A stretch of 47,072 bases of DNA from Candidatus Thalassarchaeaceae archaeon. GTDB taxonomy: Archaea; Thermoplasmatota; Poseidoniia; Poseidoniales; Thalassarchaeaceae. The notes under the pieces were generated by a model. It worked only from the letters and a program-made list of their open reading frames with translations. It had not been told where the DNA came from and did no database searches. The stretch lies in assembly GCA_023700255.1 (NCBI GenBank), contig JAJPRD010000009.1:1-47072 (forward strand). The letters run 5' to 3'. The translations under genes were made by a program, and so were the position numbers. Positions 35,733 through 44,344 of this stretch are shown piece after piece. Within the stretch, counting starts at the first letter, position 1, and every line of letters starts with the position of its first letter.

Positions 35733-36452
35733 ATGGCACGGATACTTGATGTAAAGGGCCTTAATGGTGGATATGGTTCAGTCCAAATTCTTTATGATAT
35801 TGATTTATATGTTGAGGAGGGTGAATTCGTGACTATTATAGGGCCCAATGGTTGTGGAAAATCAACTTTCATCAAAACTATTTTTGGAATAGCTACACAT
35901 TATTCAGGGAGTGTATTGCATGACGGTGATGAAGTGTCAGGATGGAGAACTGATCAACTGGTTAACCGTGGAATAGCATATGTTCCTCAAGTCGATAACG
36001 TATTTCCTTCACTTACAATTTTTGAGAACTTACAAATGGGGGGCAACAGTCTTTCAAACTCAGTTCTGAATGATAGAATTGAAAGAGCATTGAATATGTT
36101 CCCCGATCTTAAAGAAAGAGTTCACGATCTAGCAGCCTCTCTATCAGGTGGTGAAAGACAAATGTTAGCAATATCTCGGGCTCTAATATCTAATCCTAAA
36201 TTCTTGTTACTCGACGAACCAACCGCAGCCTTAAGTCCTCTTTATCAACAACAAATAATTGAAAGAATTGATGCTCTAAGGGGCGAAGGAATCACGGTAT
36301 TAATCGTCGAACAGAATGCTCGTCTTTCTTTAGCTAGATCTGACAGAGGTTACATATTTGCTGGAGGAAAAGTAGTTCACTCCGGAGATGCCCAGCATAT
36401 CTTGACAGATCCAGAAATAGGGGAATACTTCCTTGGTTCTAAATCAGAATAG
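35733..36452 (+). CDS. livF: ABC transporter ATP-binding protein, LivF-like
   Basis: 239 aa, the second ATPase. Walker [14 protein letters not shown]-loop YVPQVDNVFPSLTIFENL, signature LSGGERQMLAISRAL, Walker B FLLLDEPTAALSP, and switch LIVEQNARLSL. Ends with the LivF-type ILTDPEIGEYFLG. Starts 2 nt after livG with the ribosome-binding site GGAGGGG. Last gene of the importer operon; the following gene is convergent with only 3 nt between stops. Confidence 0.94.
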   Translation: MARILDVKGLNGGYGSVQILYDIDLYVEEGEFVTIIGPNGCGKSTFIKTIFGIATHYSGSVLHDGDEVSGWRTDQLVNRGIAYVPQVDNVFPSLTIFENLQMGGNSLSNSVLNDRIERALNMFPDLKERVHDLAASLSGGERQMLAISRALISNPKFLLLDEPTAALSPLYQQQIIERIDALRGEGITVLIVEQNARLSLARSDRGYIFAGGKVVHSGDAQHILTDPEIGEYFLGSKSE

Positions 36453-36455
36453 TTT

Positions 36456-37487
36456 CTATTTTGTCAATGATTTGTATAAGAATGGTAGTGATATATCCAT
36501 TCTATAATCAATCGATGAATGAGTATCATCAAATTCTTCATGAATATGATCAATACCAAAATTCTCTAATTTCTGTACCAATTGTCTTGCGCCGAAGTGT
36601 AAATTGTATTGATCTCTAAAGCCACAATCAATGTATAGTCCTTTTAGATTTTTGAGATTCTCTTGTATCTCTTTTCTTTCAATCATATGGACTGGATCGT
36701 GGGCGAGCCACGAAGTCCACTTTTTCTCATCTATAATACAAGTTTTGAGATCAACCGGTAAGCTAACTCCCAGAGGGGCATTCTCATCAGGATCATAAAA
36801 AGCACCCATAGCTATCATCATCAATACATGGAAATCTAGCCCTTTTAATTTCTTAACTTCTTTTACATAGTTAAGAAAGCCTTGAAAACCGCCGTGTTTT
36901 TCTAAGTGCGTTACTGTTTTGGGAAAATCTCCTAAAAATAGAGAATCAAAGCCCATATCTCCAGAGTGGCAGGCTATCGCACCCCATTCATTTCCATACA
37001 GCATACCATGTACCATCGCTCCATATCCTCCACTTGATTTTCCAAAAACACCTCTATTTCCACCACCTTTTTTAACTGGGAACAGAAGTTCAATTTCAGG
37101 TATCATTTCCTCTATCAAGAAATCAGCCCAATTTCCAACTGCTCGACTATTGATATACTGATTCCCCCCTAATGATGTAAAGCAATCAGGTAATGCAACA
37201 ATTACTTCTCCCATTTCCCCCTCTTCAATCAATCTTTCAACTCGTTGAGGTACAGACTCTTGGAATGGTTTCCAATTTGTATGTGCAAATCCGCTACCTG
37301 TATAACCTACTAAATCTACGAGTAAGGGGTATTTTTTCCCACTTTTTTCCCAATTTTCAGGGAGGTAGATAGCGACTTGACGCTTTGAAGGATCTTCTAG
37401 AAGATTATTTTTTAGGGATTCAGAATCAATCGTAATTACTCGTATTTCACCTTTGATTGGACCAAAGTTATGTGTAGGCATTTTCAC
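36456..37487 (-). CDS. Esterase, alpha/beta-hydrolase of the esterase D / acyltransferase type
   Basis: 343 aa, cytoplasmic (no signal peptide). N-terminal RQVAIYLPENWEKSGKKYPLLVDLVGYTGSG; nucleophile elbow GVFGKSSGGYGAM (Ser in GKSSG); probable acid in YIDCGFRDQYN; probable catalytic His in FDDTHSSIDYR. This layout is that of the putative esterase (esterase D/antigen 85-like) family. The substrate is unknown. The start overlaps the stop of the upstream DUF296 gene by 4 nt, so the two form an operon. Confidence 0.85.
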   Translation of the reverse strand: MKMPTHNFGPIKGEIRVITIDSESLKNNLLEDPSKRQVAIYLPENWEKSGKKYPLLVDLVGYTGSGFAHTNWKPFQESVPQRVERLIEEGEMGEVIVALPDCFTSLGGNQYINSRAVGNWADFLIEEMIPEIELLFPVKKGGGNRGVFGKSSGGYGAMVHGMLYGNEWGAIACHSGDMGFDSLFLGDFPKTVTHLEKHGGFQGFLNYVKEVKKLKGLDFHVLMMIAMGAFYDPDENAPLGVSLPVDLKTCIIDEKKWTSWLAHDPVHMIERKEIQENLKNLKGLYIDCGFRDQYNLHFGARQLVQKLENFGIDHIHEEFDDTHSSIDYRMDISLPFLYKSLTK

Positions 37488-37954
37488 TCCTCTTTAAATC
37501 TTAATTGTACAAACTCACTTTCATCAGCAACTCTGCAAATCATATCAGAGCCTAAATCTCTGCTTAGTACTCTAAGGTGAATTTCAGCAGTAACGGAAAC
37601 GGTAGCTCTGAATAAATGACCTCCATGAACTACATGTTCATCATCCGCAAGGACAACATGTAAGTGAGTGAAGGGGCCATCTGGTCCTGGTGCTAAGTTG
37701 CCTTGTGTTGAGAGTAATTCCATTGAATCATGATGGAGTACTTTTTGATAAATTCTTTGACTATTTAAATAACCAATCTCTACGTCATGGCATCTACCTA
37801 TACCGCTTGTAATGACTGCACTTGTAATTCCATTGACATTAAGTCGTTGAATTGATTCATGAATTTCTTCTCCGGGATCTAATCTTAGCAAAACATCGTC
37901 ATCAACTCTGGTGAATTCCATAGTGTTGGATAGAGGGGTTAGACTTGAATCCAA
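37484..37954 (-). CDS. PPC/DUF296-domain protein
   Basis: 156 aa (145 aa if the start is ATG 37921, MEFTRVDDD...). Single PPC (plants and prokaryotes conserved, DUF296) domain: LLRLDPGEEIHESIQRLNV, AVITSGIGRCHDVEIGY, MELLSTQGNLAPGPDGPFTHLHVVLAD, VHGGHLFRATVSVTAEIHL. The THLHVVL...GGHL histidines are the metal-site residues seen in prokaryotic members. These trimeric proteins are described as DNA-binding-like, but prokaryotic members have no AT-hook, and none is visible here. Coupled to the esterase gene by a 4-nt overlap. Confidence 0.85.
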   Translation of the reverse strand: MDSSLTPLSNTMEFTRVDDDVLLRLDPGEEIHESIQRLNVNGITSAVITSGIGRCHDVEIGYLNSQRIYQKVLHHDSMELLSTQGNLAPGPDGPFTHLHVVLADDEHVVHGGHLFRATVSVTAEIHLRVLSRDLGSDMICRVADESEFVQLRFKEE

Positions 37955-38024
37955 CGTAGAGTAATTTTCGAAAGTTCTCGGCGAAAATTAAAAAATCTTG
38001 CAGTGGAAGTCGTGAATAGGTTAT

Positions 38025-38069
38025 TTTGAAACTGGTAATACTTTGAAACTCCACTGGAAGTGAGGGGGT
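38025..38069 (+). promoter_or_regulatory. ORB-like origin/Orc1-Cdc6 motif and direct repeats upstream of mcm
   Basis: CTCCACTGGAAGTGAGGGGGT at 38049-38069 (split here as CTCCACTGGAAG + TGAGGGGGT) resembles the archaeal origin recognition box as I remember it: a CTCCA..GGAA dyad followed by a G-run. A related half, CAGTGGAAGT, lies at 38001-38010. A 9-bp direct repeat TTTGAAACT occurs at 38025-38033 and 38042-38050, 17 bp apart. All lie within 140 nt upstream of the mcm start. It could be an origin, an Orc1/Cdc6 operator or chance. Confidence 0.4.
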
Positions 38070-38136
38070 ATCGTAAACTTACCAATTTGGTTATAGACCG
38101 TTAGTTTGTCGGAGCAAAGCCCAGCGAGGAATAGAT

Positions 38137-40296
38137 ATGACAATGGCAGCACATGACTCCTCTGCTCGTTGGAAAACATTCTTTTTAGAAGCTAAGGAAA
38201 CAGAAATATTTACTTTGCTTTCTAAACAGTCAATTACACCTACACTCTATGTCCCATTTCACGAACTTGAAGCTTTCGACCCAGACTTTGCAGAAGATAT
38301 TTTACAATTCCCTCGTGAAATATTGAATACTGGTAAAGAGACTCTAAGACAAATATGTCGAGAGCGCGGTGAAGAGTTAGATGTTATATTGAGAGTAGGT
38401 GAATTACCAAGAGATAGTAGACGTGCGATACGATCAATTGGTTCCGCTGATATTGAAAAATTACGTAGCAGCGATGTTCAGGTAATCAAAATTTCTGAAA
38501 TTAAACCGAGAATGCATATTGCAGTTTTCCAATGTGAATCATGCGGTGTTAGTCAAGAAATAGCTCAAAATAATGAGAGAGAATTAATTGAGCCAATAAA
38601 GTGTCCACCTACGGATCAAGGAGGTTGTGGTGAAACTGCAGGTAGAGGCGGAGCGACACGTTTTAATCTTGTATTCAATGTTTCAAGATTAATAAATAAT
38701 CAATGGATTGAGATACAAGAATTGCCTGAATCTGTTGAAAGTGGAGCTCAACCTGGCCGAGCCAAAGTACTTATTGAAGGCGATTTAGTAAACAAGCATT
38801 TACCCGGTCAAAGAATTGTTGCGAATATGATTCCTGTGGTTTACAGTGAAGTTATAAAAAATAAAAAAACACCAATGTTCGATATTATTTATCATCTTAT
38901 TAGTTCAGAACACGAATCAGTCCCTTTTACTGAAATTAAAATTACAGATGAAGAAGAGGAACAAATTTTAGTCATATCTAAGAGAGAAGATCTTCTCAGA
39001 CTGATGCAAAATTCTATCGCTCCATCTATATACGCTACAGGGGTAATGAACTTTGTAAAAAGATCTTTAGCTCTACAATTATTTGGAGGAGTTTCTAGGA
39101 AAAATCCAGATGGAACACGTACTAGAGGTGACATTCATATCTTACTAATGGGGGACCCGGGAGTAGCTAAATCCCAGTTATTGACGTATGTTTCAGAATT
39201 ATCTCCTCGAGGCAAGTTTGCTTCAGGAGGGGGGGTTTCCGGTGCAGGATTAACCGCGGCAGCAGTAAAGGATTCATTTGCTGATGGAAGATTTTCTTTA
39301 GAGGCGGGAATTTTGCCTCTATCGGACAGAGGATTAGCAGCTATTGATGAGTTTGACAAGATAAATAGTGATGATAGAAGTGTAATGCATCCGGCTATGG
39401 AACAACAGATAATTCATATTTCTAAGGGAGGTATTACTGCATCTCTACCATCTCGTTGTGCAATTATCGCGGCTGCCAATCCCAAAGCAGGTCGATTCTC
39501 CAAGAGGGCGGCGAATACAAGTGTTCTACGTTCATTCAGTGAAACAGGACTTCCTCCTCCTTTAGCATCTCGATTCGATATCATATGGATGATGAGAGAT
39601 GAGGTCAGGGCAGAACATGATGAAATGATTGCTAAACATATTCTTCGAAGTAGAACACGCGGAGTACCTGAAGCTTTGATTGATGAATATATGGCAGATG
39701 ATCCTCAAGAGCAAGATAAGGATTTAATCTTGAAAGAAGGAGTTGATGGAACAGATCACTTGACACCTGCATTTCTCAGGAAATATATTGCTTTTGCAAA
39801 AAGAAATTATCACCCTAACATCGACAAAGATGTAATGGCGCTGATATTAGAGTACTATGTCCAAGAAAGGCAGTCATTTAGTAGAGAAGATCAAGAAGAT
39901 GGTGAGTCAAATGTTGTTCCTATAACTGCTAGAGCATTAGAGGCATTAATACGATTAACTGAAGCGCATGCTCGAATGTATCTTAGAGATAATGCCACAG
40001 TGGAGGATGCTAAAGTTTCTTTGGCAGTTTTCAAACATTGGCGCCAAGAAGCCGGAATTGAGGATGAATCTGAATATTCTGGCGTATCAGTGAAACAAAG
40101 AAATACTACTACAATAATCTCTCAAATCATTAGAGATATTTGTGCAGAAAATAATAATCAAGCCTCTATTACTTCGATTTATAATCGGTCTATCGCCAAG
40201 AAGATTGATGAGGCAACAGTTGATAATATTATTCAGAAGTTACGTCAAGGCGGGCAGGTATTCAGTCCGAGAAATGATGTATATAGTATGGCATAG
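38137..40296 (+). CDS. mcm: Replicative DNA helicase MCM
   Basis: 719 aa minichromosome maintenance ATPase, the archaeal replicative helicase. N-terminal domain with zinc site CESC...CPPTDQGGCGE (about residues 133-168); AAA+ core with Walker A GDPGVAKSQ, Walker B LAAIDEFDK, sensor-1 IAAANPKAGRFSK, and arginine-finger region LASRFDIIW; C-terminal winged helix. The block usually IHEAMEQQ is MHPAMEQQ here, a small departure. Start ATG 38137 has GAGGA 6 nt upstream. GatE follows 15 nt later, probably in one operon. Confidence 0.96.
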   Translation: MTMAAHDSSARWKTFFLEAKETEIFTLLSKQSITPTLYVPFHELEAFDPDFAEDILQFPREILNTGKETLRQICRERGEELDVILRVGELPRDSRRAIRSIGSADIEKLRSSDVQVIKISEIKPRMHIAVFQCESCGVSQEIAQNNERELIEPIKCPPTDQGGCGETAGRGGATRFNLVFNVSRLINNQWIEIQELPESVESGAQPGRAKVLIEGDLVNKHLPGQRIVANMIPVVYSEVIKNKKTPMFDIIYHLISSEHESVPFTEIKITDEEEEQILVISKREDLLRLMQNSIAPSIYATGVMNFVKRSLALQLFGGVSRKNPDGTRTRGDIHILLMGDPGVAKSQLLTYVSELSPRGKFASGGGVSGAGLTAAAVKDSFADGRFSLEAGILPLSDRGLAAIDEFDKINSDDRSVMHPAMEQQIIHISKGGITASLPSRCAIIAAANPKAGRFSKRAANTSVLRSFSETGLPPPLASRFDIIWMMRDEVRAEHDEMIAKHILRSRTRGVPEALIDEYMADDPQEQDKDLILKEGVDGTDHLTPAFLRKYIAFAKRNYHPNIDKDVMALILEYYVQERQSFSREDQEDGESNVVPITARALEALIRLTEAHARMYLRDNATVEDAKVSLAVFKHWRQEAGIEDESEYSGVSVKQRNTTTIISQIIRDICAENNNQASITSIYNRSIAKKIDEATVDNIIQKLRQGGQVFSPRNDVYSMA

Positions 40297-40311
40297 TCTG
40301 CCGCTTAGGCT

Positions 40312-42432
40312 ATGAAAGATGACCATGTCTCTGTGATTAATATGGAACCATGGGGTGATGTCTCTTCTCCGGATAATCTTAATCCAGAAGGATTGGGTTT
40401 CATGTGCGGTTTAGAAATTCATCAACAATTAGCAACGGGGAAGCTCCATTCACGTATGCCTAGTGAATTATATGATTTTGGATTAGATGAAATACCCAAA
40501 AATTGGAATCGTTCGAGTAGGAAGTTACGTGCAGCCCAAGGCGAGAGCGGTAGAGTCGACATTACTGCACGTTTTGAATCTCGCAGAAATCGTTCTTTTG
40601 TTTATGTACAATCTCCCAATGCAGGATTGATTGAGTTAGATGAGGCACCCCCATTAGATCATGATAGTGGGGCAGTAGATACAGTTTTGACTATAGCTGC
40701 AATGATGCATGCAAAACCAGTTTCTTCCATGCAAGCCATGAGAAAAACAGTGGTCGATGGATCAAATACTAGTGGTTTTCAAAGAACGACTTTAGTAGCA
40801 ACGAATGGATTTATTGAGTCAAATTTAGGAGACGTTGGTGTTGATGTTATTTGTTTAGAGGAAGACTCTGCTCGAAAGCTTGAAACAAAATCTACGGCCA
40901 ATGGTGAGTTAGTTTACTATACATTAGATAGGCTTGGTATGCCATTAATCGAGATTGCTACAGCACCAGATATTCAGACACCAGATCATGCGAAAGAGGT
41001 TGCTTTAGTCCTCGGGACACTCTTGCGAGACACCCGTCTAGTGAGGAGAGGTTTAGGGTCAATTCGTCAAGATTTGAATGTCAGTATTGCTTGTGGCGTA
41101 AGAGTTGAGATCAAAGGATGTCAAGATTTAGATTGGATTCCTAAGATTATCAAAATTGAAATGGCCAGGCAATTACACATGTATCGTTTAGCCAATCAAT
41201 TACGTGAAGAAGCATCATTGCCCGAATTACCTCCTGATAGACGGTTAGATTCAATCCCTGTAGAAAATAGGGTGGCTCTTTCCACAGTGTCCAGATTGCC
41301 TCTTGAAATCAGTGATTTGAGTGACTTATTTATCCACAGCTCTTCGGATATGATTCAAAAATCACTTTCTTCAGGCTCTGTAGTATTAGCATTAAAATTG
41401 CCGGGTTTTTCGGGAAAAATTGGTAGTAAAGAATTAGATGAAAATGGGGCACAATTACCTCGACTTGGACGAGAGCTAGCTAGTTCTGCTAAGCAAGCCG
41501 GTGTTGCTGGAATTTTTCATTCTGATGAACTTCCAGCATATGGAATTACAGAAATAGAAGTTAACGCAGTAATAAAGCAGTTATCTATTTCTAAAGCCGA
41601 TGCTTTTGCCTTATGTGTAGCTCCGAAATGGCAGGCAGAGTTAGCCCTTGAATCTGTATTGTTGCGTGCTAGGGCTGCATTTCATAGGATTCCAGGGGAA
41701 GTTCGTAATGTTGTGATAAGAAAAGGTTCGCCCGAAGATGGAACAACAACAGCCATGCGACCCTTGCCCAGTGGAGCTCGTATGTATCCTGAAACGGACA
41801 TACAAGTTTTACATTTAGATTCAAAAAGATGGGAAAAAATATGCTCAAATCTTCCAATGAATCGTGAAGAAAGAAAGTCAAGATTGGAAAAATATGACAT
41901 TTCAAGTAATCAGTTAGATGCGCTTTTAGGCGGAGAGTTAGATGATTTATTTATTTCTGGAGTTATCGATGGTGGCTTATCTACCCCTGTTCTTCCATCC
42001 AAAGCTTGGGCGTCGATACTGCTTGACAATTCAAGATCAGAAATTGCTAAAGAAGCAGAAATACAGGAATCTAAAGTGCCTTGGAAATTGTTAGCATTAT
42101 TGGTCTTTGCCAGAGAAGAAAAAATAATTACACGCGAGGGAATAATTCCAATTGGTAAGTTATATCTTACAAACTCAACACCTCCCTTATTTGAAGATCA
42201 AATATCATGGGTATCTGAGATTGCAGAATTAGAGGGTTTTTCACCCGCTAATACCGATTTAGTTGAACAAGCAGTTGATTCAATTCTTATAGAGCGTGAT
42301 GATTTTGTGAGAGAAAGAGGAATGGCAGCAGTAGGGCCATTAATGGGCATGGTTATGGGGAAATTAGGCGGCTCAGCAGATGGTAAATTAGTTAGCCAAA
42401 TGCTTCTTGAAAAAATCAAAAAACTTCAGTGA
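40312..42432 (+). CDS. gatE: Glutamyl-tRNA(Gln) amidotransferase subunit E
   Basis: 706 aa. GatE, with GatD, converts Glu-tRNA(Gln) to Gln-tRNA(Gln), the archaeal route to glutamine decoding. N-terminal GatB/E core: MCGLEIHQQLATGKLHSRM, SPNAGLIELDEAPP, MRKTVVDGSNTSGFQRT, LGSIRQDLNVSIACG. Middle part is the AspRS-like GAD insert that distinguishes GatE from GatB (about residues 290-440). C-terminal YqeY-like tRNA-binding tail ends GPLMGMVMGKLGGSADGKLVSQML. GatD is not in this window. mcm lies immediately upstream. Confidence 0.96.
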   Translation: MKDDHVSVINMEPWGDVSSPDNLNPEGLGFMCGLEIHQQLATGKLHSRMPSELYDFGLDEIPKNWNRSSRKLRAAQGESGRVDITARFESRRNRSFVYVQSPNAGLIELDEAPPLDHDSGAVDTVLTIAAMMHAKPVSSMQAMRKTVVDGSNTSGFQRTTLVATNGFIESNLGDVGVDVICLEEDSARKLETKSTANGELVYYTLDRLGMPLIEIATAPDIQTPDHAKEVALVLGTLLRDTRLVRRGLGSIRQDLNVSIACGVRVEIKGCQDLDWIPKIIKIEMARQLHMYRLANQLREEASLPELPPDRRLDSIPVENRVALSTVSRLPLEISDLSDLFIHSSSDMIQKSLSSGSVVLALKLPGFSGKIGSKELDENGAQLPRLGRELASSAKQAGVAGIFHSDELPAYGITEIEVNAVIKQLSISKADAFALCVAPKWQAELALESVLLRARAAFHRIPGEVRNVVIRKGSPEDGTTTAMRPLPSGARMYPETDIQVLHLDSKRWEKICSNLPMNREERKSRLEKYDISSNQLDALLGGELDDLFISGVIDGGLSTPVLPSKAWASILLDNSRSEIAKEAEIQESKVPWKLLALLVFAREEKIITREGIIPIGKLYLTNSTPPLFEDQISWVSEIAELEGFSPANTDLVEQAVDSILIERDDFVRERGMAAVGPLMGMVMGKLGGSADGKLVSQMLLEKIKKLQ

Positions 42433-42479
42433 AATAAGAGTAAAAATATTCAATAACCGTATTGTATCGGATAAGGTTT

Positions 42480-43112
42480 ATGTCCACTTTATTGACTACC
42501 ACGGCAATTATATTACTAGTTACAAGTTTATCCTTTTTCGCAGTTAAAGAAGACAATAGGATGAAATCTGCTTCTTTGGTATTTTTAGTAATGCTCATGT
42601 TATCAACTAGCACTTTATCTACTGAATGGGGTCGTATGACTTCCGAGTTAGTTGAAGAATCCGACGACCCTCATTACGGTCTTCCAGATTTATGGGATGG
42701 CAAGCAAGCAGTATGTTTCCATTTTCCTTCAGGGTCGGGACCATCTGATTTAGATGATGGAAGGCATCATATTGATTATGATGGGACAGACTTCAAGACT
42801 GATGACAATTGGAATGTAACGGGTGCTTGTGTAGGTGGTTTTGAAGGGTATGAAAATGGTTTAGATTTACTCAATGCTGCAGTTGATGCTACAGGGGAAC
42901 AATTTGCATTAAATATTACTGAATTTTCTTTTGGCTTACAAATTAATACTATAGCAGGGATAAGCCCCTGTGATGTATATGATTGCGCTGAAGATTTTTC
43001 ATCTGGTGCATATTGGGAAATATTACATAATGGCGCATATTCATTAGTAGGTGTTTCTGATCTTGTACTAGATAGTGACAGCGTCATAACCTGGCAAATA
43101 GCATCATACTAA
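42480..43112 (+). CDS. Exported DUF4430-domain protein
   Basis: 210 aa from ATG 42480 (TTG 42462 and an internal ATG 42561 are alternatives; the last would give a simple signal peptide MKSASLVFLVMLMLSTS). Two hydrophobic segments precede an extracytoplasmic domain with four cysteines. The C-terminal 85 residues (FGLQINTIAGI, YWEILHNGAYSLVGVSDLVLDSDSVITWQIAS) fit DUF4430, a domain related to the C-terminal part of transcobalamin/intrinsic factor and often found beside ECF vitamin transporters. The next gene codes for an ECF S-component-like protein, so a surface role in vitamin capture is plausible. Confidence 0.75.
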   Translation: MSTLLTTTAIILLVTSLSFFAVKEDNRMKSASLVFLVMLMLSTSTLSTEWGRMTSELVEESDDPHYGLPDLWDGKQAVCFHFPSGSGPSDLDDGRHHIDYDGTDFKTDDNWNVTGACVGGFEGYENGLDLLNAAVDATGEQFALNITEFSFGLQINTIAGISPCDVYDCAEDFSSGAYWEILHNGAYSLVGVSDLVLDSDSVITWQIASY

Positions 43113-43216
43113 TATTTTGATTAATGTTTGTAATATTTTTATGCTGTACATTTTGGCCATCTCTAAGATTGAATAAGAGTAATCATCAATAACATAATCA
43201 CATTGGACTACTTACC

Positions 43217-43870
43217 ATGTTATTCAATGCGCACGCAGTAACTCTTTCTCCTGCTGAACAATTTCTTCTTGATGTGTTGATTGTTTCTCTTGCAATCGGC
43301 TGCCTTATTTTTACTGATAACAAAAATAAGTCTCGCCACCCAGGGTTAATTTTCGCAATTCTTGCAATTATTGCAATATCTGGCAGATTACTTTTAGATC
43401 CTATTCCAAACGTTCAACCAGTGACATTTTTGATAATTATGGTAGGTATTTATTTTGGCATTTCTTATTCAATAGCCTTTGCGGCAATCGTTACAATGTC
43501 TTCTAATGTAATGTTAGAGCATGGACTTTGGTCTAATTATCAAATATTTGCTTGGGCTATTATTGGCGTATTAGCAGCTCTCTTCCGCTCTCAGTTCGTC
43601 CAAAACGAGAAACTAAATATTACACGATTGGCAATATTTGCCGGTTTTGCAGGTTTCCTCTTCGATTGGGTAGTTTCTATGAGTATTTTACATACTGTTG
43701 ATACATCCTTTTTCTTGATTTATTTACTAAATGGTCTGCCTTTTGATTTGTTACACGCAGCAGGAAATATAGTTCTAGTAGCATGGTTTGCAAACCCACT
43801 GAGTGAATTAATGACACGACACACATCTCTTACAAGTCCAGAGGCGGTGCCAGAACTTGTCTCGAACTGA
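43217..43870 (+). CDS. ECF transporter S-component-like membrane protein
   Basis: 217 aa with about six predicted membrane helices. Sequence style, including VGIYFGISYSIAFAAIVTMSSNVMLEHG then WSNYQIFAWAIIGVLAALF and a last segment GLPFDLLHAAGNIVLV, is that of energy-coupling-factor S components of the cobalamin/queuosine-like group. An S component binds the vitamin in the membrane; its EcfA/EcfT partners are not in this window. Directly downstream of the DUF4430 gene. An in-frame GTG or ATG further upstream is not seen; ATG 43217 is the start. The substrate is inferred. Confidence 0.7.
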   Translation: MLFNAHAVTLSPAEQFLLDVLIVSLAIGCLIFTDNKNKSRHPGLIFAILAIIAISGRLLLDPIPNVQPVTFLIIMVGIYFGISYSIAFAAIVTMSSNVMLEHGLWSNYQIFAWAIIGVLAALFRSQFVQNEKLNITRLAIFAGFAGFLFDWVVSMSILHTVDTSFFLIYLLNGLPFDLLHAAGNIVLVAWFANPLSELMTRHTSLTSPEAVPELVSN

Positions 43871-43880
43871 TGAATTAACT

Positions 43881-44225
43881 ATGGTTTTAGTCACACGCAG
43901 TGACCTTACAATGTCAAAAGGTAAACTTGCAGCACAATGTAGTCATGCAACTGCCGAATGTGTACTCAAAGCAAAAAGAATAGCTCCTAAGACATTAGAA
44001 AAGTATCGCACAAATGGTGCAAGAAAAATTGTTTGCGCGGCAAGTAATCTCGAAAATCTAAAACGTATATTTGGTGAAGCCAATGAAGCAGGTTTGATTT
44101 GTTATATGGTGAAAGATGCAGGGCACACAGAAATACCTTCAGGAACCGTAACAGTTGTTGGGATAGGGCCAGGTCCGCGTTCTACTATCGATACAATCAC
44201 AAGTAGCCTACCTCTTGTAAAGTAA
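43881..44225 (+). CDS. pth2: Peptidyl-tRNA hydrolase, archaeal type (Pth2)
   Basis: 114 aa from ATG 43881. Releases peptides from stalled peptidyl-tRNA. Family blocks: MVLVTRSDLTMSKGKLAAQCSHAT, KIVCAASNLENL, GLICYMVKDAGHTEIPSGTVTVVGIGP. The final DAGxTxIxxGTxTVxxIGP is the Pth2 signature. A TTG at 43857 in the same frame would overlap the previous gene and is less likely, because Pth2 proteins normally begin MK.V.V.RxDL. Shares the transcript direction with gatE and the ECF-like gene. Confidence 0.94.
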   Translation: MVLVTRSDLTMSKGKLAAQCSHATAECVLKAKRIAPKTLEKYRTNGARKIVCAASNLENLKRIFGEANEAGLICYMVKDAGHTEIPSGTVTVVGIGPGPRSTIDTITSSLPLVK

Positions 44226-44283
44226 TTACTCGATATTTATGAATATTAGTACTGAAAGAGCATTCAGTATATTTTGTAAATTC

Positions 44284-44318
44284 GGCTAAACTGGAGGACA
44301 AAAGTCCCCCAGTTCGCC
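44284..44318. terminator. Bidirectional terminator hairpin between convergent genes
   Basis: AACTGGAGGAC (44289-44299) pairs with GTCCCCCAGTT (44304-44314) around an AAAA loop, with one mismatch; outer GGC/GCC arms extend it after a small internal loop. It lies between the 3' ends of pth2 (plus) and the aquaporin-like gene (minus) and is followed by a short T-run on the plus strand, so it may serve both. Confidence 0.65.
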
Positions 44319-44344
44319 TTACGTTTTTCAAAAGAATATTTTAC

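Noticed and set aside
39216-39246. GGAGGGGGGGTTTCC inside mcm, which read on the minus strand resembles an ORB (GGAAACCCCCCC).
   Set aside because: It encodes the conserved Gly-rich SGGGVSGAG segment of MCM and has the G-run on the wrong side for an ORB. Coding constraint explains it.
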